Origin: Methylophilaceae bacterium
GTDB lineage: Bacteria > Pseudomonadota > Gammaproteobacteria > Burkholderiales > Methylophilaceae
Assembly: GCA_905339275.1 (NCBI GenBank)
Contig: CAJPFK010000001.1
Span: forward strand, 310,001-374,000
Length of the DNA: 64,000 nucleotides
Direction: 5' to 3'
Part shown: piece by piece, positions 1 to 8,642 of the stretch
How positions within the stretch are numbered: the stretch's first letter is position 1
Layout: every line of letters starts with the position of its first letter
The notes under the pieces: generated by a model
The model's database searches: none
Seen by the model: only the letters and a program-made list of their open reading frames with translations
What the model was told of the DNA's origin: nothing
Position numbers and translations under genes: made by a program

Positions 1-194
1 TGTTGATCGGCACTGTGAACCTGCTGGTGAGCTTCGGCCTGGCGCTCTATGTTGCGATGAAGTCCCGCAAAGTGAGCTTTGTCCAGTGGCGTCGCCTGAT
101 TGTCGCCCTGGCAAAACGTCTTTACCGCCATCCAAGGGAATTTTTCATGCCGCCCAAGCCCGAATCGGCGGCGCTTGAGCAGAAGCCGGGCTAA
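1..194 (+). CDS. Gcr-type 'site-specific recombinase' family membrane protein, C-terminal fragment
   Basis: Only the last 63 or so residues are inside the window and the frame stays open to the left edge. The fragment has one hydrophobic helix (GTVNLLVSFGLALYVAM) followed by a basic tail with the RHPREFFMPP block. This resembles the end of the large betaproteobacterial membrane proteins named 'site-specific recombinase Gcr', whose recombinase function is doubtful. Its stop overlaps the end of the convergent yjgA gene by 4 nt. The assignment rests on a short tail, so it is tentative. Confidence 0.5.
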   Translation, partial: LIGTVNLLVSFGLALYVAMKSRKVSFVQWRRLIVALAKRLYRHPREFFMPPKPESAALEQKPG

Positions 195-715
195 TCCTGC
201 TCTGGCAATTCGACTTGCGCGGCCTTGGGCTCGGTGATTTCGCGCAGCAGCCTGAATAGCTCGCGACTGCTCTTGGGCGGTTTGTTTGCAGCCATTTCGC
301 GATGGTGGTTACGAATCAGTGTGCGCAACTGCTGACTGTCCGCCTGCGGGTAGTCCTGCAGAAATGCGGAGAGGCTGTGTTCATCCTCAAGCAATCTGGT
401 GCGCAGGCGCTCGAGCTGATGGAAATACGCGTTTTCCTCGGTATGTTTACCTTCCCAGCGTTTGATCTGGTCGATGATCGGTGCAGTTTCCACCTCGCGC
501 ATGAGGCTGCCCAGATACTGGCGCTGGCGGCGCAGTGCGCCGTTCGAGGTAATGCGCTTTGTTTCCTTGACGGCTTCCAGCAGCCTTTCCGGCAGATCCA
601 GCTTGGCCAGTTTGTCATGAGGCAACTCGGTGAGCTTGACGCCCAGATCCTGCAGGGCATCCATTTCTGCCTTGCGTCTGGTTTTACTGATGGGTTCTGG
701 AGATTCTTCTGACAT
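191..715 (-). CDS. yjgA: Ribosome-associated protein YjgA/DarP (DUF615)
   Basis: This 174-residue, charged, all-helical protein contains the family's signature stretches KTRRKAEMDALQDLG, LPERLLEAV and RRQRQYLGSLMRE in the usual order. Family members bind late 50S ribosomal intermediates and help their maturation in the cytoplasm. The N-terminal SEESPEPISKTRRK segment is a flexible basic tail, as in E. coli YjgA. The gene is divergent from pmbA across 125 nt and convergent with the recombinase-like fragment. No membrane segment or signal peptide is present. Confidence 0.9.
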   Translation of the reverse strand: MSEESPEPISKTRRKAEMDALQDLGVKLTELPHDKLAKLDLPERLLEAVKETKRITSNGALRRQRQYLGSLMREVETAPIIDQIKRWEGKHTEENAYFHQLERLRTRLLEDEHSLSAFLQDYPQADSQQLRTLIRNHHREMAANKPPKSSRELFRLLREITEPKAAQVELPEQD

Positions 716-840
716 ACGGGCAGTGCGGTATCGAGTGGTAAGGTATGATAACAGCTTTTTTCGCCATCCTTTTTAGTAAGCGTTCTTAATGGCTTTTTTC
801 AACGGTTTTTGCCTTTTTACGGCATTTTGAGCATGAGTTT

Positions 841-2196
841 ATGAGCGAATCGCGTTTTACCTATTCTTTGGATCAATTGCAGGAGATGAGTGCGCGCGTG
901 CTTGGTCTGGCCAAAGCGGCCGGTGCAAGCGCCGCCGAGACCGACATCAGTCTTGGTGTCGGACAGAACGTATCTGTCCGCATGGGGGAAACGGAGACGA
1001 TTGAATACAACCGTGACAAAGGTGCATCGGTCACGGTCTATTTCGGCCAGCAGCGGGGCCATGCCAGCACGTCCGACCTGTCGGAGCAGGCCTTGGCCGA
1101 TACCGTGGCTGCCGCATGCAATATTGCACGCTATACTGCCCGGGACCCATTTTGCGGGCTGGCTGATGCAGGCCTGATGGCAACGGAGTTTCCCGACCTG
1201 GATTTGTATCATCCATGGCCGATTGCCGTGGAAGAGGCCATCGAAATTGCCAGGCGTTGCGAGGCTGCTGCGCGTGATGTCGACCCGCGCATTACCAACT
1301 CCGAGGGCGCCAGCGTCTCCGCTTCCGAGGGGCTGTCGGTCTATGCGAACAGTCATGGATTTTCCGCAGGCTATCCCACATCGAGGCACGCTATCAGCGC
1401 TTCCGTGATCGCCGAAGACGGCGAGAATATGCAGCGTGATTACTGGTATACGACAGCCCGCGCGGCAGATGACCTTGATACGCCTGAGCGTGTCGGCCAG
1501 GTGGCCGGCCAGCGCACGGTCAGGCGTCTGGGTTGCCGACGGGTGAAAACGGTTCAGGCCCCGGTGCTATTCGAGGCGCCTTTGGCCTCCGGCCTTATTT
1601 CCAGCCTTGTCAGCGCTGTCTCCGGCGGAAGCCTTTATCGGAAATCCTCATTCCTGCTGGATAGTCTCGGCCAGCAGGTCATTTCGCCGATCATTGATAT
1701 TGAAGAGCAGCCGCATCTGCCCAGAGGGTTGGCCAGTTCGGCTTTCGATGCTGAAGGCGTGGCAACGAGACCGCGCATGCTGGTGGAAAAGGGTGTCCTG
1801 CAGGGCTACATGCTTTCCAGCTACTCGGCGCGCAAACTGGGCATGACGACGACAGGCAATGCAGGCGGCAACCATAACCTGATTGTGCGGCATGTGCAGG
1901 GAAATGCTCATCAACTGGGCTTCGAACAACTGCTGAAGGAGATGGGAACTGGGCTGCTAGTTACCGAATTGCTCGGGCATGGGCTCAACATGGTCACCGG
2001 GAATTATTCACGCGGCGCTGCCGGTTTCTGGGTGGAAAATGGCGTGATTGCCTACCCGGTGGAAGAGATCACCATTGCCGGCAATATGAAAGAGATGCTG
2101 CTGCAGATTGTTGCGCTTGGCAATGATGTGCTGGTGCAGGGGTCCAGGCAGGTCGGGTCGATACTGGTTGAGCGAATGACCGTTGCCGGTGAATGA
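841..2196 (+). CDS. pmbA: Metalloprotease-family protein PmbA/TldE
   Basis: The 451-residue product matches the full length of PmbA/TldE, the non-catalytic partner of TldD. That complex cleaves flexible peptides such as microcin precursors and antitoxins. The conserved C-terminal block GHGLNMVTGNYSRGAAGFWV lies near residues 378-398. The HExxxH metal motif of TldD is not visible, as expected for the TldE partner. The ATG at 841 is the only good start, because an ATG 7 nt earlier runs into a stop. The yjgA-pmbA divergent pairing is common in proteobacteria. A strong bidirectional terminator follows the stop codon. No tldD is present in the window. Confidence 0.93.
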   Translation: MSESRFTYSLDQLQEMSARVLGLAKAAGASAAETDISLGVGQNVSVRMGETETIEYNRDKGASVTVYFGQQRGHASTSDLSEQALADTVAAACNIARYTARDPFCGLADAGLMATEFPDLDLYHPWPIAVEEAIEIARRCEAAARDVDPRITNSEGASVSASEGLSVYANSHGFSAGYPTSRHAISASVIAEDGENMQRDYWYTTARAADDLDTPERVGQVAGQRTVRRLGCRRVKTVQAPVLFEAPLASGLISSLVSAVSGGSLYRKSSFLLDSLGQQVISPIIDIEEQPHLPRGLASSAFDAEGVATRPRMLVEKGVLQGYMLSSYSARKLGMTTTGNAGGNHNLIVRHVQGNAHQLGFEQLLKEMGTGLLVTELLGHGLNMVTGNYSRGAAGFWVENGVIAYPVEEITIAGNMKEMLLQIVALGNDVLVQGSRQVGSILVERMTVAGE

Positions 2197-2216
2197 TGCG
2201 CCGGGAAAATAAAAAA

Positions 2217-2243
2217 AGCCCCGATTGAACTCGGGGCTTTTTA
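2217..2243. terminator. Bidirectional intrinsic terminator between pmbA and mlaA
   Basis: A perfect 8-bp stem (AGCCCCGA/TCGGGGCT) closes a 6-nt loop. It is followed by five Ts on the plus strand and by seven on the minus strand. It can therefore end both pmbA and the convergent mlaA transcript. Confidence 0.9.
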
Positions 2244-2258
2244 TTGCTCAGCGATTCC

Positions 2259-2969
2259 CTAGTTGTAGCTGTCTTCTTCCAGCTCCGGCACATTGCCGTC
2301 ATGAATCTGGTTCTCACGACGCTGGGAATAGGCATCCCGCATGAAGGCGTATGGATCGAGTGCGGCCTCATCAAGCAGATCGCTGCCTGGCAGGAGTTGC
2401 GCACGCTTGTCCAGGTACTTCAGCGCGCGGGCGCTGTTTCTTGTAGCCGGGTCATCTACGTAAGTAATCGGGTCGAACGCCAGGGTATCTACGACAAAGC
2501 CGGTCGTGTCACGCAGATTGCTTGGGCCAAGGAACGGCAGAACGATGTAAGGGCCGCTACCGACACCCCAGTAACCCAGGGTCTGGCCGAAATCCTCGTT
2601 GCGTTTTTCGATGCCGTCCATGGAGGCAACATCAATCAGGCCGGCGATACCGAACGTGCTGTTGATCACGAAGCGGCCCGCGCCTTCAACGGCTTTGCCG
2701 AACTTGAATTGCAGAATATCGTTGATGACGGAAACAAAAGTATTCAGATTGCCGAAAAAGTTGCCTACACCGCTACGTACCGGGCTGGGTACAACGGCTT
2801 TATAAGCACCGGCAACGGGCTTGAGGACTGCCTTGTCGGCGACGTCATTGAATTTGTAGACGCCACGGTTGAAGCCTTCAAGCGGGTCCTTGTCGGCAGT
2901 TGTTGCACAGCCGCTGGCGAGAAATGCGAGAAGTATGCCGAATAACAGGCCTTTTGATCGAGTAAGCAT
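2259..2969 (-). CDS. mlaA: Outer-membrane lipoprotein MlaA (VacJ)
   Basis: This 236-residue lipoprotein precursor has a signal peptide ending in the lipobox LASG-Cys21. The mature part carries the MlaA core: DPLEGFNRGVYKFND, a central NFFGNLNTFVSVINDILQ helix region, GRFVINSTFGIAGLIDVA and the GSGPYIVLPFLGPSNLRD block. MlaA sits in the outer membrane with porins and removes mislocalised phospholipids from the outer leaflet, handing them to MlaC. No other mla genes are next to it here. It appears monocistronic, with the terminator at its 3' end and a 427-nt gene-poor stretch upstream. Confidence 0.95.
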   Translation of the reverse strand: MLTRSKGLLFGILLAFLASGCATTADKDPLEGFNRGVYKFNDVADKAVLKPVAGAYKAVVPSPVRSGVGNFFGNLNTFVSVINDILQFKFGKAVEGAGRFVINSTFGIAGLIDVASMDGIEKRNEDFGQTLGYWGVGSGPYIVLPFLGPSNLRDTTGFVVDTLAFDPITYVDDPATRNSARALKYLDKRAQLLPGSDLLDEAALDPYAFMRDAYSQRRENQIHDGNVPELEEDSYN

Positions 2970-3396
2970 TGGGGTTTCCTGTGGACCTTATTATTTGTAG
3001 GTTAGTCAATCCATTATACGGCTCAATTAGACCGAACTTTAACTGACGTATACCGGCTTGTCCACTGTTTTGGCCGCCTGGTGGGCGGCATCATGGTAAT
3101 CGGGTTGCATAAATGTAACATGCCTCCGGTGCCGGAAAAACGTCGGGAAGCGGGCGGATTGTTTCCAGGGCAGGTAAGTCCGCGGCGGTGATTTTGGCGG
3201 GATTGTGGATGTATTTTCCGGCTGGGCAGGGCCACAGGCAGAAGTCGTTGAGTTTCCTGAATCGAGGCGTTTTTGTAAGGAGTGAAAAATGCCGAACGGT
3301 TCACCAGCCCGCGTCAAGACCTCATCGTTTTCAAAAATTACCTGATTTCTGAAGCCTTCGATTGCCGGCTACGTAAATCCGCATCCAGCGGCTATT
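2970..3396. other. Intergenic stretch without a convincing gene
   Basis: These 427 nt separate mlaA from the next minus-strand gene. Overlapping open frames on both strands look random in composition and lack family features. The one detail of note is an 18-codon plus-strand frame (3289-3345) preceded by a strong AAGGAG at 3277-3282. The promoter of mlaA should lie just upstream of 2969. Confidence 0.5.
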
Positions 3397-3654
3397 CTAG
3401 CCTCTTGCGCCGAACATGTATTTTTCGGCCTGGGCAGGGGCGGCGGTTATCTCCTCAGGCTCAAGCAACCCCAGTTGATTGCGTAACTCCAGGCCGAGCA
3501 GGATCAGGTCTGCATTGTCCGAGGCGTCGATCTTCTGGAATATGGCGTCACTATAGTCCCTGTCCTTGATCAGTCTGGCAGGATTGATGGCACCGATTGA
3601 TTTTCTCGCCTCTATAGTGAATTTCGATAATGTAATAAAGCTTTGATTATCCAT
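3397..3654 (-). CDS. Small conserved-looking hypothetical protein (85 aa)
   Basis: I chose the ATG at 3654 because AGGA lies 7 nt upstream on the coding strand; the open frame extends further but without a better site. The product begins MDNQSFITLSKFTIEARK and holds a leucine-rich amphipathic stretch (NADLILLGLELRNQLGLLEPEE), suggesting a short helical cytoplasmic protein. There is no signal peptide or membrane segment. It lies 134 nt downstream of rlmH on the same strand and could be the last gene of the panD-rsfS-rlmH unit. I do not recognise the family. Confidence 0.6.
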   Translation of the reverse strand: MDNQSFITLSKFTIEARKSIGAINPARLIKDRDYSDAIFQKIDASDNADLILLGLELRNQLGLLEPEEITAAPAQAEKYMFGARG

Positions 3655-3788
3655 ATCGCGTCCTGGGTTGGTGCAGTTTTCAAGCTTGAATGCAACCAAG
3701 CCGCCAATTGGTGCGCAAACTGCCACAGTTAGGGTATTGCGAGAGGATAAGCACTTACTGTGCCAAATTGCTATTGCCGGTAATCTGG

Positions 3789-4256
3789 CTATTCGCGATG
3801 GTAAGGGTGATTCCGGATGACCGACCAGGCCCGATACAGTTGCTCGGCCAGCACGACGCGCACCATGCCGTGGGGAAGGGTCAGCCTGGACAGGCTCCAG
3901 AGCCAGTCGGCTTTCTGTTTCAGCGACGCATGCAGGCCATCAGCTCCGCCAATCACGAGAGCAATGTCGCGTCCGCCGGAGAGCCAGGTTTCCATGCGCT
4001 GCGCAAGCTGGATGGTGGTGACTTCCTGGCCTCGCTCATCGAGGGCGATCAATAAATCCTTGCCTGCCGCATCGAGTATTCTGGCCGCTTCGGCTTCCTG
4101 AACCGCTTCGGAGTTTTTGCCGGAGGCGCGCTTGTCCGGCCTGATTTCGATGATTTCCACGCTGGCTTCGCGCGGCATGCGCTTCAGATATTCTGCGCAG
4201 GCATTTTCCACCCAATCAGGCATCTTGTGACCGACCGAGAGTATGCGTAATTTCAA
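3789..4256 (-). CDS. rlmH: 23S rRNA pseudouridine-1915 N3-methyltransferase RlmH
   Basis: This is a 155-residue SPOUT-fold methyltransferase of full family length. It starts MKLRILSVGHKMP and carries the trefoil-knot AdoMet-binding motifs ALVIGGADGLH and LPHGMVRVVLAEQLYRAWSV, ending in the nearly invariant HPYHRE. It methylates pseudouridine 1915 in helix 69 of 23S rRNA on assembled 70S ribosomes. It lies 9 nt downstream of rsfS, the usual partner. Identification is secure. Confidence 0.97.
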   Translation of the reverse strand: MKLRILSVGHKMPDWVENACAEYLKRMPREASVEIIEIRPDKRASGKNSEAVQEAEAARILDAAGKDLLIALDERGQEVTTIQLAQRMETWLSGGRDIALVIGGADGLHASLKQKADWLWSLSRLTLPHGMVRVVLAEQLYRAWSVIRNHPYHRE

Positions 4257-4265
4257 GGCGTGGCG

Positions 4266-4628
4266 TTATGCCGCTGCGGTCCTGGGCGATGCCCGGCGAT
4301 TCTCGGTTTCACCCCAGAGCTGCTCGAGATTGTAGTAGGCGCGGGCGCTCGGGATCATGATGTGGACGACGATATCGCCCAGATCGACCAATACCCATTC
4401 ACCATCCTTGTCGCCTTCGGTGCCACGCAGTTCGGCGCCTTTCTCCTTCAGCTTTTCGCGTACATTGTCTGCGACGGCTTTGGCCTGGCGGGTGGAGTTG
4501 GCGCTGGCGACGATCATGTATGACGTCATGGAAGTCAGTTTCTGCACGTCCATGACGGTGATGTCGAAAGCTTTGATGTCTTCCAGCGCGTCGACGACGG
4601 CCAGCTTCATTTCTTCAAGATTGAGCAT
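4266..4628 (-). CDS. rsfS: Ribosomal silencing factor RsfS
   Basis: This 120-residue protein shows the RsfS/Iojap core: AVVDALEDIKAFDITVMDV, the TSYMIVASANSTRQAKAVADNV segment and GEWVLVDLGDIVVHIM near the end. It binds L14 on the 50S subunit and blocks subunit joining during starvation. In many proteobacteria the upstream neighbour is nadD; here it is panD, 17 nt away, suggesting a rearranged operon. A short variable tail (NRRASPRTAAA) follows the domain. Confidence 0.95.
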   Translation of the reverse strand: MLNLEEMKLAVVDALEDIKAFDITVMDVQKLTSMTSYMIVASANSTRQAKAVADNVREKLKEKGAELRGTEGDKDGEWVLVDLGDIVVHIMIPSARAYYNLEQLWGETENRRASPRTAAA

Positions 4629-4645
4629 TAAGGTGGAGTTTGCTT

Positions 4646-5038
4646 TCAGGCCGCTTGATTGGATACTTGCACAGGGATAGCGTTACGCTGGTCTTTGATG
4701 CGGTTATTTGTGTCGACATAGACCAACTGCGGCTTGAATTTCTCGAGCTCGATTTCGTTATAGCTGGCGTAGGTGGCGATAATCAGCAAGTCGTTCGGGC
4801 TCGCCTTGCGAGCGGCAGCGCCGTTTACCGAGATGGTGCCGGAATTGCGCTCGGCACGGATCGCGTATGTGGTGAATCGTTCGCCGTTATTGATGTTGTA
4901 AATGTCGATCTGCTGATATTCGCGAATGTCAGCAGCTTCCATCAACGCTTCATCAATGGCGCAGGAGCCCTCATAGTCCAGCTCCGAATGCGTGACACGC
5001 ACACGGTGCAACTTGGATTTGAGCATGGTTCTTTGCAT
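4646..5038 (-). CDS. panD: Aspartate 1-decarboxylase (pyruvoyl enzyme)
   Basis: PanD makes beta-alanine for pantothenate. The 130-residue zymogen has the self-processing site Gly24-Ser25 in YEGSC, with Ser25 becoming the pyruvoyl group. [16 protein letters not shown] before it and [19 protein letters not shown] after it are typical. The start at 5038 gives the same four-residue lead (MxRTML) as the E. coli enzyme. It heads the panD-rsfS-rlmH run, while panC and panB are 3 kb away in a separate operon. Maturation usually needs PanM/PanZ in enterobacteria only. Confidence 0.97.
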   Translation of the reverse strand: MQRTMLKSKLHRVRVTHSELDYEGSCAIDEALMEAADIREYQQIDIYNINNGERFTTYAIRAERNSGTISVNGAAARKASPNDLLIIATYASYNEIELEKFKPQLVYVDTNNRIKDQRNAIPVQVSNQAA

Positions 5039-5110
5039 GGACTACCTTGTTGATTCAAAAGGACAGACATTATATTCACTTAGCGCCGCGGGTGCAAAAA
5101 TTAGGCGCTA

Positions 5111-5965
5111 TTAATCGTGTAAAAGTGTAGCGATTCCTCGATCCAGGCTACTCATAAAGGCATCTACAGCACGCGTGTAAAACGCATCCGCGCCCAGATC
5201 GTCATTGATTTCTCCATGAGACTTGGCCTGTTCCAATACCTCAACGCGCAACCCCATACTTTCGGCTACAGACTTGAAAGCCATATTTTCATTACAGGGC
5301 CGGTCCGGCCTGTTCAGTGAGCATACGCTGAGCAAAGGCGATGCAGTCTTGCCCAGGTTATGCGCAGGAGAAACCTGCTGCCAGTATTCCGGGTCATTGC
5401 CAAAAGCATCGTCATACAGGCGCGGGTGCTCTCTTTGCATCAGTGCAGGAACATCCATCGCAGCGCTATCCAGTGAGATGGCGCCCAGCCAGGGTCGCGC
5501 GCCGGCAGATAAGGCGACGTCCGGCGAGGTGTTGAGCAGGCTGACCAGGTGGGCACCGGAGGAATGCCCCATCAAAATGAATCTTGAGGCATCGCCGCCC
5601 CAATATGCGGCTATTTTTTGTGCCTTGGCGACGGCGCGTGCCACATCTCCCATCTGAACGAGCGGATCGGCATCCGGTAGCAACCGATAGTTTACGGAAA
5701 TGAAGACGAAACCTTTGCCAACCCAGTACCTTGCCTTGTTTTTCACCACATGCCGGTTGGCTTTATCGCCATACCGCCAGTCACCACCATGTACCATGAG
5801 TATGACGGGCGCCTTGAGTGCATGGGCAGGCAGGTAGGCGTCCATGCGGTGTTTTTCGTGCGGGCCGTAGATGACATTCCTGATGGTTTTTACGGGTTCG
5901 GCATATGCGCCAGGAGCACCAAGCGAACATAGCAACGTACATACTACCCAGAATTTTTTACTCAA
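5111..5965 (-). CDS. Secreted alpha/beta hydrolase (esterase-like)
   Basis: I place the start at the TTG at 5965 because a perfect AGGAGGT lies 4 nt upstream, and the longer frame would run through the divergent gene. The 284-residue product has a signal peptide cleavable after AYA (about residue 22). It carries HGGDW (residues 59-63) as oxyanion loop, GHSSG with nucleophile Ser135, and a C-terminal SHGEI histidine. This matches the BD-FAE/kynurenine-formamidase-like esterase group, so it probably hydrolyses an ester or amide in the periplasm. The substrate cannot be read from the sequence. It is divergent from the DUF4153 gene. Confidence 0.85.
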   Translation of the reverse strand: MSKKFWVVCTLLCSLGAPGAYAEPVKTIRNVIYGPHEKHRMDAYLPAHALKAPVILMVHGGDWRYGDKANRHVVKNKARYWVGKGFVFISVNYRLLPDADPLVQMGDVARAVAKAQKIAAYWGGDASRFILMGHSSGAHLVSLLNTSPDVALSAGARPWLGAISLDSAAMDVPALMQREHPRLYDDAFGNDPEYWQQVSPAHNLGKTASPLLSVCSLNRPDRPCNENMAFKSVAESMGLRVEVLEQAKSHGEINDDLGADAFYTRAVDAFMSSLDRGIATLLHD

Positions 5966-6036
5966 CCTTACCTCCTTGCTTTGATGATGATAGAGTACAT
6001 TTCCGTTTGAATAAATAAATTTGGACAGCTCTTGCC

Positions 6037-7785
6037 ATGATAAAAAACGAACGCGCCTGGTTAATTGCCTGGGGAACCCTGCAAGGCTTCTGCCTGCTGA
6101 TGCTGCATAACTTGGTCGAGTCCATTGCAAAGCCCGGGGAGTGGTTCCCGGTTTTATGGCCTTTGTACGCATTGGCTCTGGCATTCCCGCTCTCCATGCA
6201 AATGCTTTCTGCCTACCGCGAGCGACGGGCATTGTGGCTATTGAATATAGCCTATTCTGCGATGATTGCTATTTGTGCAGCCTATGCCGGCAAGGTCAGC
6301 TGGGTAGACGGCCTGCCGAACTCATATCTCTGGGATGCTACTTTCCTGGTCGGCGGCATCGTATTTACCAGCTGGTTCGTTTTAATTCCCTTTGCCGAGC
6401 ATCGCCTCAAGCTGGCTACCTGGAGTAACGATTATGCGATGTTGTGCATGGCTGCCTGGCGCAATGTCATCAAGCTCGGCTCGGCTGCTTTGTTCGTCGG
6501 TATTTTCTGGATATTGCTGGGCTTGTGGGCAGGCTTGTTCAAAGTGCTGGGCGTGAGTTTTTTTCTTGATTTATTTACCAGCCGGACTTTTGTCTACCCC
6601 ATTACCGCGATTGCTTTCGGTCTGGGTTTGTCGCTTTACTCAGCAAAGGAAGAAGCTTTGCTCGGACTCTACCGGGCTACATTGAACCTGCTTGGCTGGT
6701 TGCTGCCGCTTGTGTCCGGCATCATTCTGTTGTTCCTGCTGGTATTGCCCATGCAGGGCGTCGGGCTGCTATGGAAGACTGGTTATGCCACAGCACTTGT
6801 GCTCAGCCTGCTGGCTTTGATGGTGTTCCTTTTCAATGCAGCGTGGCAGGATGGTGTCCACGGTATCAAATTCCCCAACTGGATACGCCGGATGGTCACG
6901 CTGACCTTAATCGTCCTGCCGATACTGTCGGGTATTTGTGCTTATGCATTATGGCTGCGCGTCGGTCAATACGGCTGGACAGCAGACCGTGTCTGGGCTG
7001 CGATACTTATCGGGCTGCTGGCGTTTTATGCCGTTGGCTATGCCCTGTCTGCACTCGCGCGTAAAGGCGAATGGATGCAAACGGTCAGCAAGGTGAACGT
7101 CTACGCAGCCTGGGCTATTGCCCTTGTCTTGCTGCTCACCGCAACGCCTGTGTTAGACCCGGTGAGAATCAGCGTCAGCAGCCAGGTGCACAAATTGCTG
7201 AAAGAGAAAGTGGATGTCAACTCTTTTGATTTTCAATACTTGCGATTTGACGGCGGTTATTACGGCCACCGCGCATTAACGCGTCTGTCCGTGCTGGAAA
7301 GCCATCCGGAATCAGCGGCTATCCAGCTCAAGGCAAAGAAGGCTCTTGAGTCTACCTATAGAAATCATTACCGCAACCGAACCGCACATGAGCGCGACCG
7401 TGAAAGCTGGCAAAAGAAGCTGGAGCTGTTTCCAAAAGAATCATCGCTAACCCCGGAGTTCCTGGATTACCTCTGGCAAGCCACCGAGGACGATAAAATG
7501 TGGATAGACTGCCTGAAGAACAAGGACAGATGCACTGTTCTTCAGTTGGACTTAAACCGCGACGGCCAGCAGGAAGTGCTGATCTTCAGCGAATACAACG
7601 CGCATGTGTTTACTCAGGATGCAAGGCAATGGCAATTGGGTGGTGTGCTGCGATTCAGCGGACCAGCAAAGCTGAGTGCGGCGAAGATTCGCAAGATGAT
7701 TGAGGATGGGGAGTTTTCCGTTGTCGAAAGCCGCTGGCAGGAGCTGCAGCTGGGCGAGCAGCGCTACAGTGTCCAGCCCAATTAG
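6037..7785 (+). CDS. DUF4153-family integral membrane protein
   Basis: The 582-residue protein has about a dozen hydrophobic helices over residues 10-380, including LGSAALFVGIFWILLGLWAGLF and LLGWLLPLVSGIILLFLLVLP. A soluble C-terminal domain of about 190 residues follows, containing LDLNRDGQQEVLIFS, reminiscent of a calcium-type loop. The membrane part resembles DUF4153 proteins, whose function is unknown. The gene stands alone between the divergent esterase and the convergent panC. Where the C-terminal domain sits relative to the membrane is not decided. Confidence 0.8.
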   Translation: MIKNERAWLIAWGTLQGFCLLMLHNLVESIAKPGEWFPVLWPLYALALAFPLSMQMLSAYRERRALWLLNIAYSAMIAICAAYAGKVSWVDGLPNSYLWDATFLVGGIVFTSWFVLIPFAEHRLKLATWSNDYAMLCMAAWRNVIKLGSAALFVGIFWILLGLWAGLFKVLGVSFFLDLFTSRTFVYPITAIAFGLGLSLYSAKEEALLGLYRATLNLLGWLLPLVSGIILLFLLVLPMQGVGLLWKTGYATALVLSLLALMVFLFNAAWQDGVHGIKFPNWIRRMVTLTLIVLPILSGICAYALWLRVGQYGWTADRVWAAILIGLLAFYAVGYALSALARKGEWMQTVSKVNVYAAWAIALVLLLTATPVLDPVRISVSSQVHKLLKEKVDVNSFDFQYLRFDGGYYGHRALTRLSVLESHPESAAIQLKAKKALESTYRNHYRNRTAHERDRESWQKKLELFPKESSLTPEFLDYLWQATEDDKMWIDCLKNKDRCTVLQLDLNRDGQQEVLIFSEYNAHVFTQDARQWQLGGVLRFSGPAKLSAAKIRKMIEDGEFSVVESRWQELQLGEQRYSVQPN

Positions 7786-7796
7786 GCATGTCGGGT

Positions 7797-8633
7797 TCAG
7801 CTATCCAGGCTGAATTCAATATTGTCTATGAGCCTGGTCTTGCCTAGCCTGGCTGCGGCGAGTGCAACCAGTTTCCGGTCCGGCTTTTCGGCGGGGTGCA
7901 GTGTTTCTGCCGAGCGAATCGAGATGTAATCGACGATCCAGCCCAGCTGGGTCAGGAATTGCGTCGTTTGCGCCTCGATCGCGGTGTAATCCTGATTGCC
8001 CTTTTGTACCGCTTCAACGACCAGTTTCAGAGCACGCTGCAACCTCGGCGCTTCCAGCCTTTGTGCATCGGAGAGGTAGCCATTGCGTGAGCTCATCGCC
8101 AAGCCGTCCTCCTCTCGCCTAGTGTCGCCCGCCACAATTTCAATCGGTAGATTCAGCTGTTTGACCAGTTCACGAATCAGGAACAGCTGCTGAAAATCCT
8201 TCTTGCCGAATACCGCAACATCGGGCCGGACCATATTGAACAGTTTGAGGACAACGGTGGCTACCCCGCTGAAATGCCCGGGTCTGCTGGCGCCGCAGAG
8301 TTCGTCTGCAATCGGCGGCAGGGTGATGCTTATGGTTTGCGGTGCCGGGTAGACTTCCTTTTCCGCGGGTGCGAAGACGATGTCTACCCCTGCAGCTTCG
8401 AGCTTTTCGCAGTCCGCCTGCAATGTGCGGGGGTAGCTGGCTAGGTCTTCGTTAGCGCCGAATTGCAGCGGATTGACGAAAATACTGACGACAACGCATT
8501 GGCCATGCTGCTTTGCCAGCTCCACCAGATGCAGATGGCCGGCATGCAGGTTGCCCATGGTTGGCACAAAGGCGACGGAAGCCTGCTGGTCGAGCCGTTG
8601 CCTTAATTCAGCAACGGTGGAAATCACCTGCAT
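7797..8633 (-). CDS. panC: Pantothenate synthetase
   Basis: PanC joins pantoate and beta-alanine using ATP. The 278-residue protein shows the nucleotidyl-transferase motif PTMGNLHAGH (residues 24-33), FVNPLQFG, FGKKDFQQL and the SSRNGYLS loop, all in standard order. It is the distal gene of a minus-strand run pcnB-folK-deoxynucleoside kinase-panB-panC and follows panB by 9 nt. Full-length and intact. Confidence 0.97.
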   Translation of the reverse strand: MQVISTVAELRQRLDQQASVAFVPTMGNLHAGHLHLVELAKQHGQCVVVSIFVNPLQFGANEDLASYPRTLQADCEKLEAAGVDIVFAPAEKEVYPAPQTISITLPPIADELCGASRPGHFSGVATVVLKLFNMVRPDVAVFGKKDFQQLFLIRELVKQLNLPIEIVAGDTRREEDGLAMSSRNGYLSDAQRLEAPRLQRALKLVVEAVQKGNQDYTAIEAQTTQFLTQLGWIVDYISIRSAETLHPAEKPDRKLVALAAARLGKTRLIDNIEFSLDS

Positions 8634-8642
8634 CGTTATATC

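Noticed and set aside
2244-2945. 233-codon plus-strand open frame opposite mlaA
   Set aside because: Antisense to a clear lipoprotein gene and located after the pmbA terminator.
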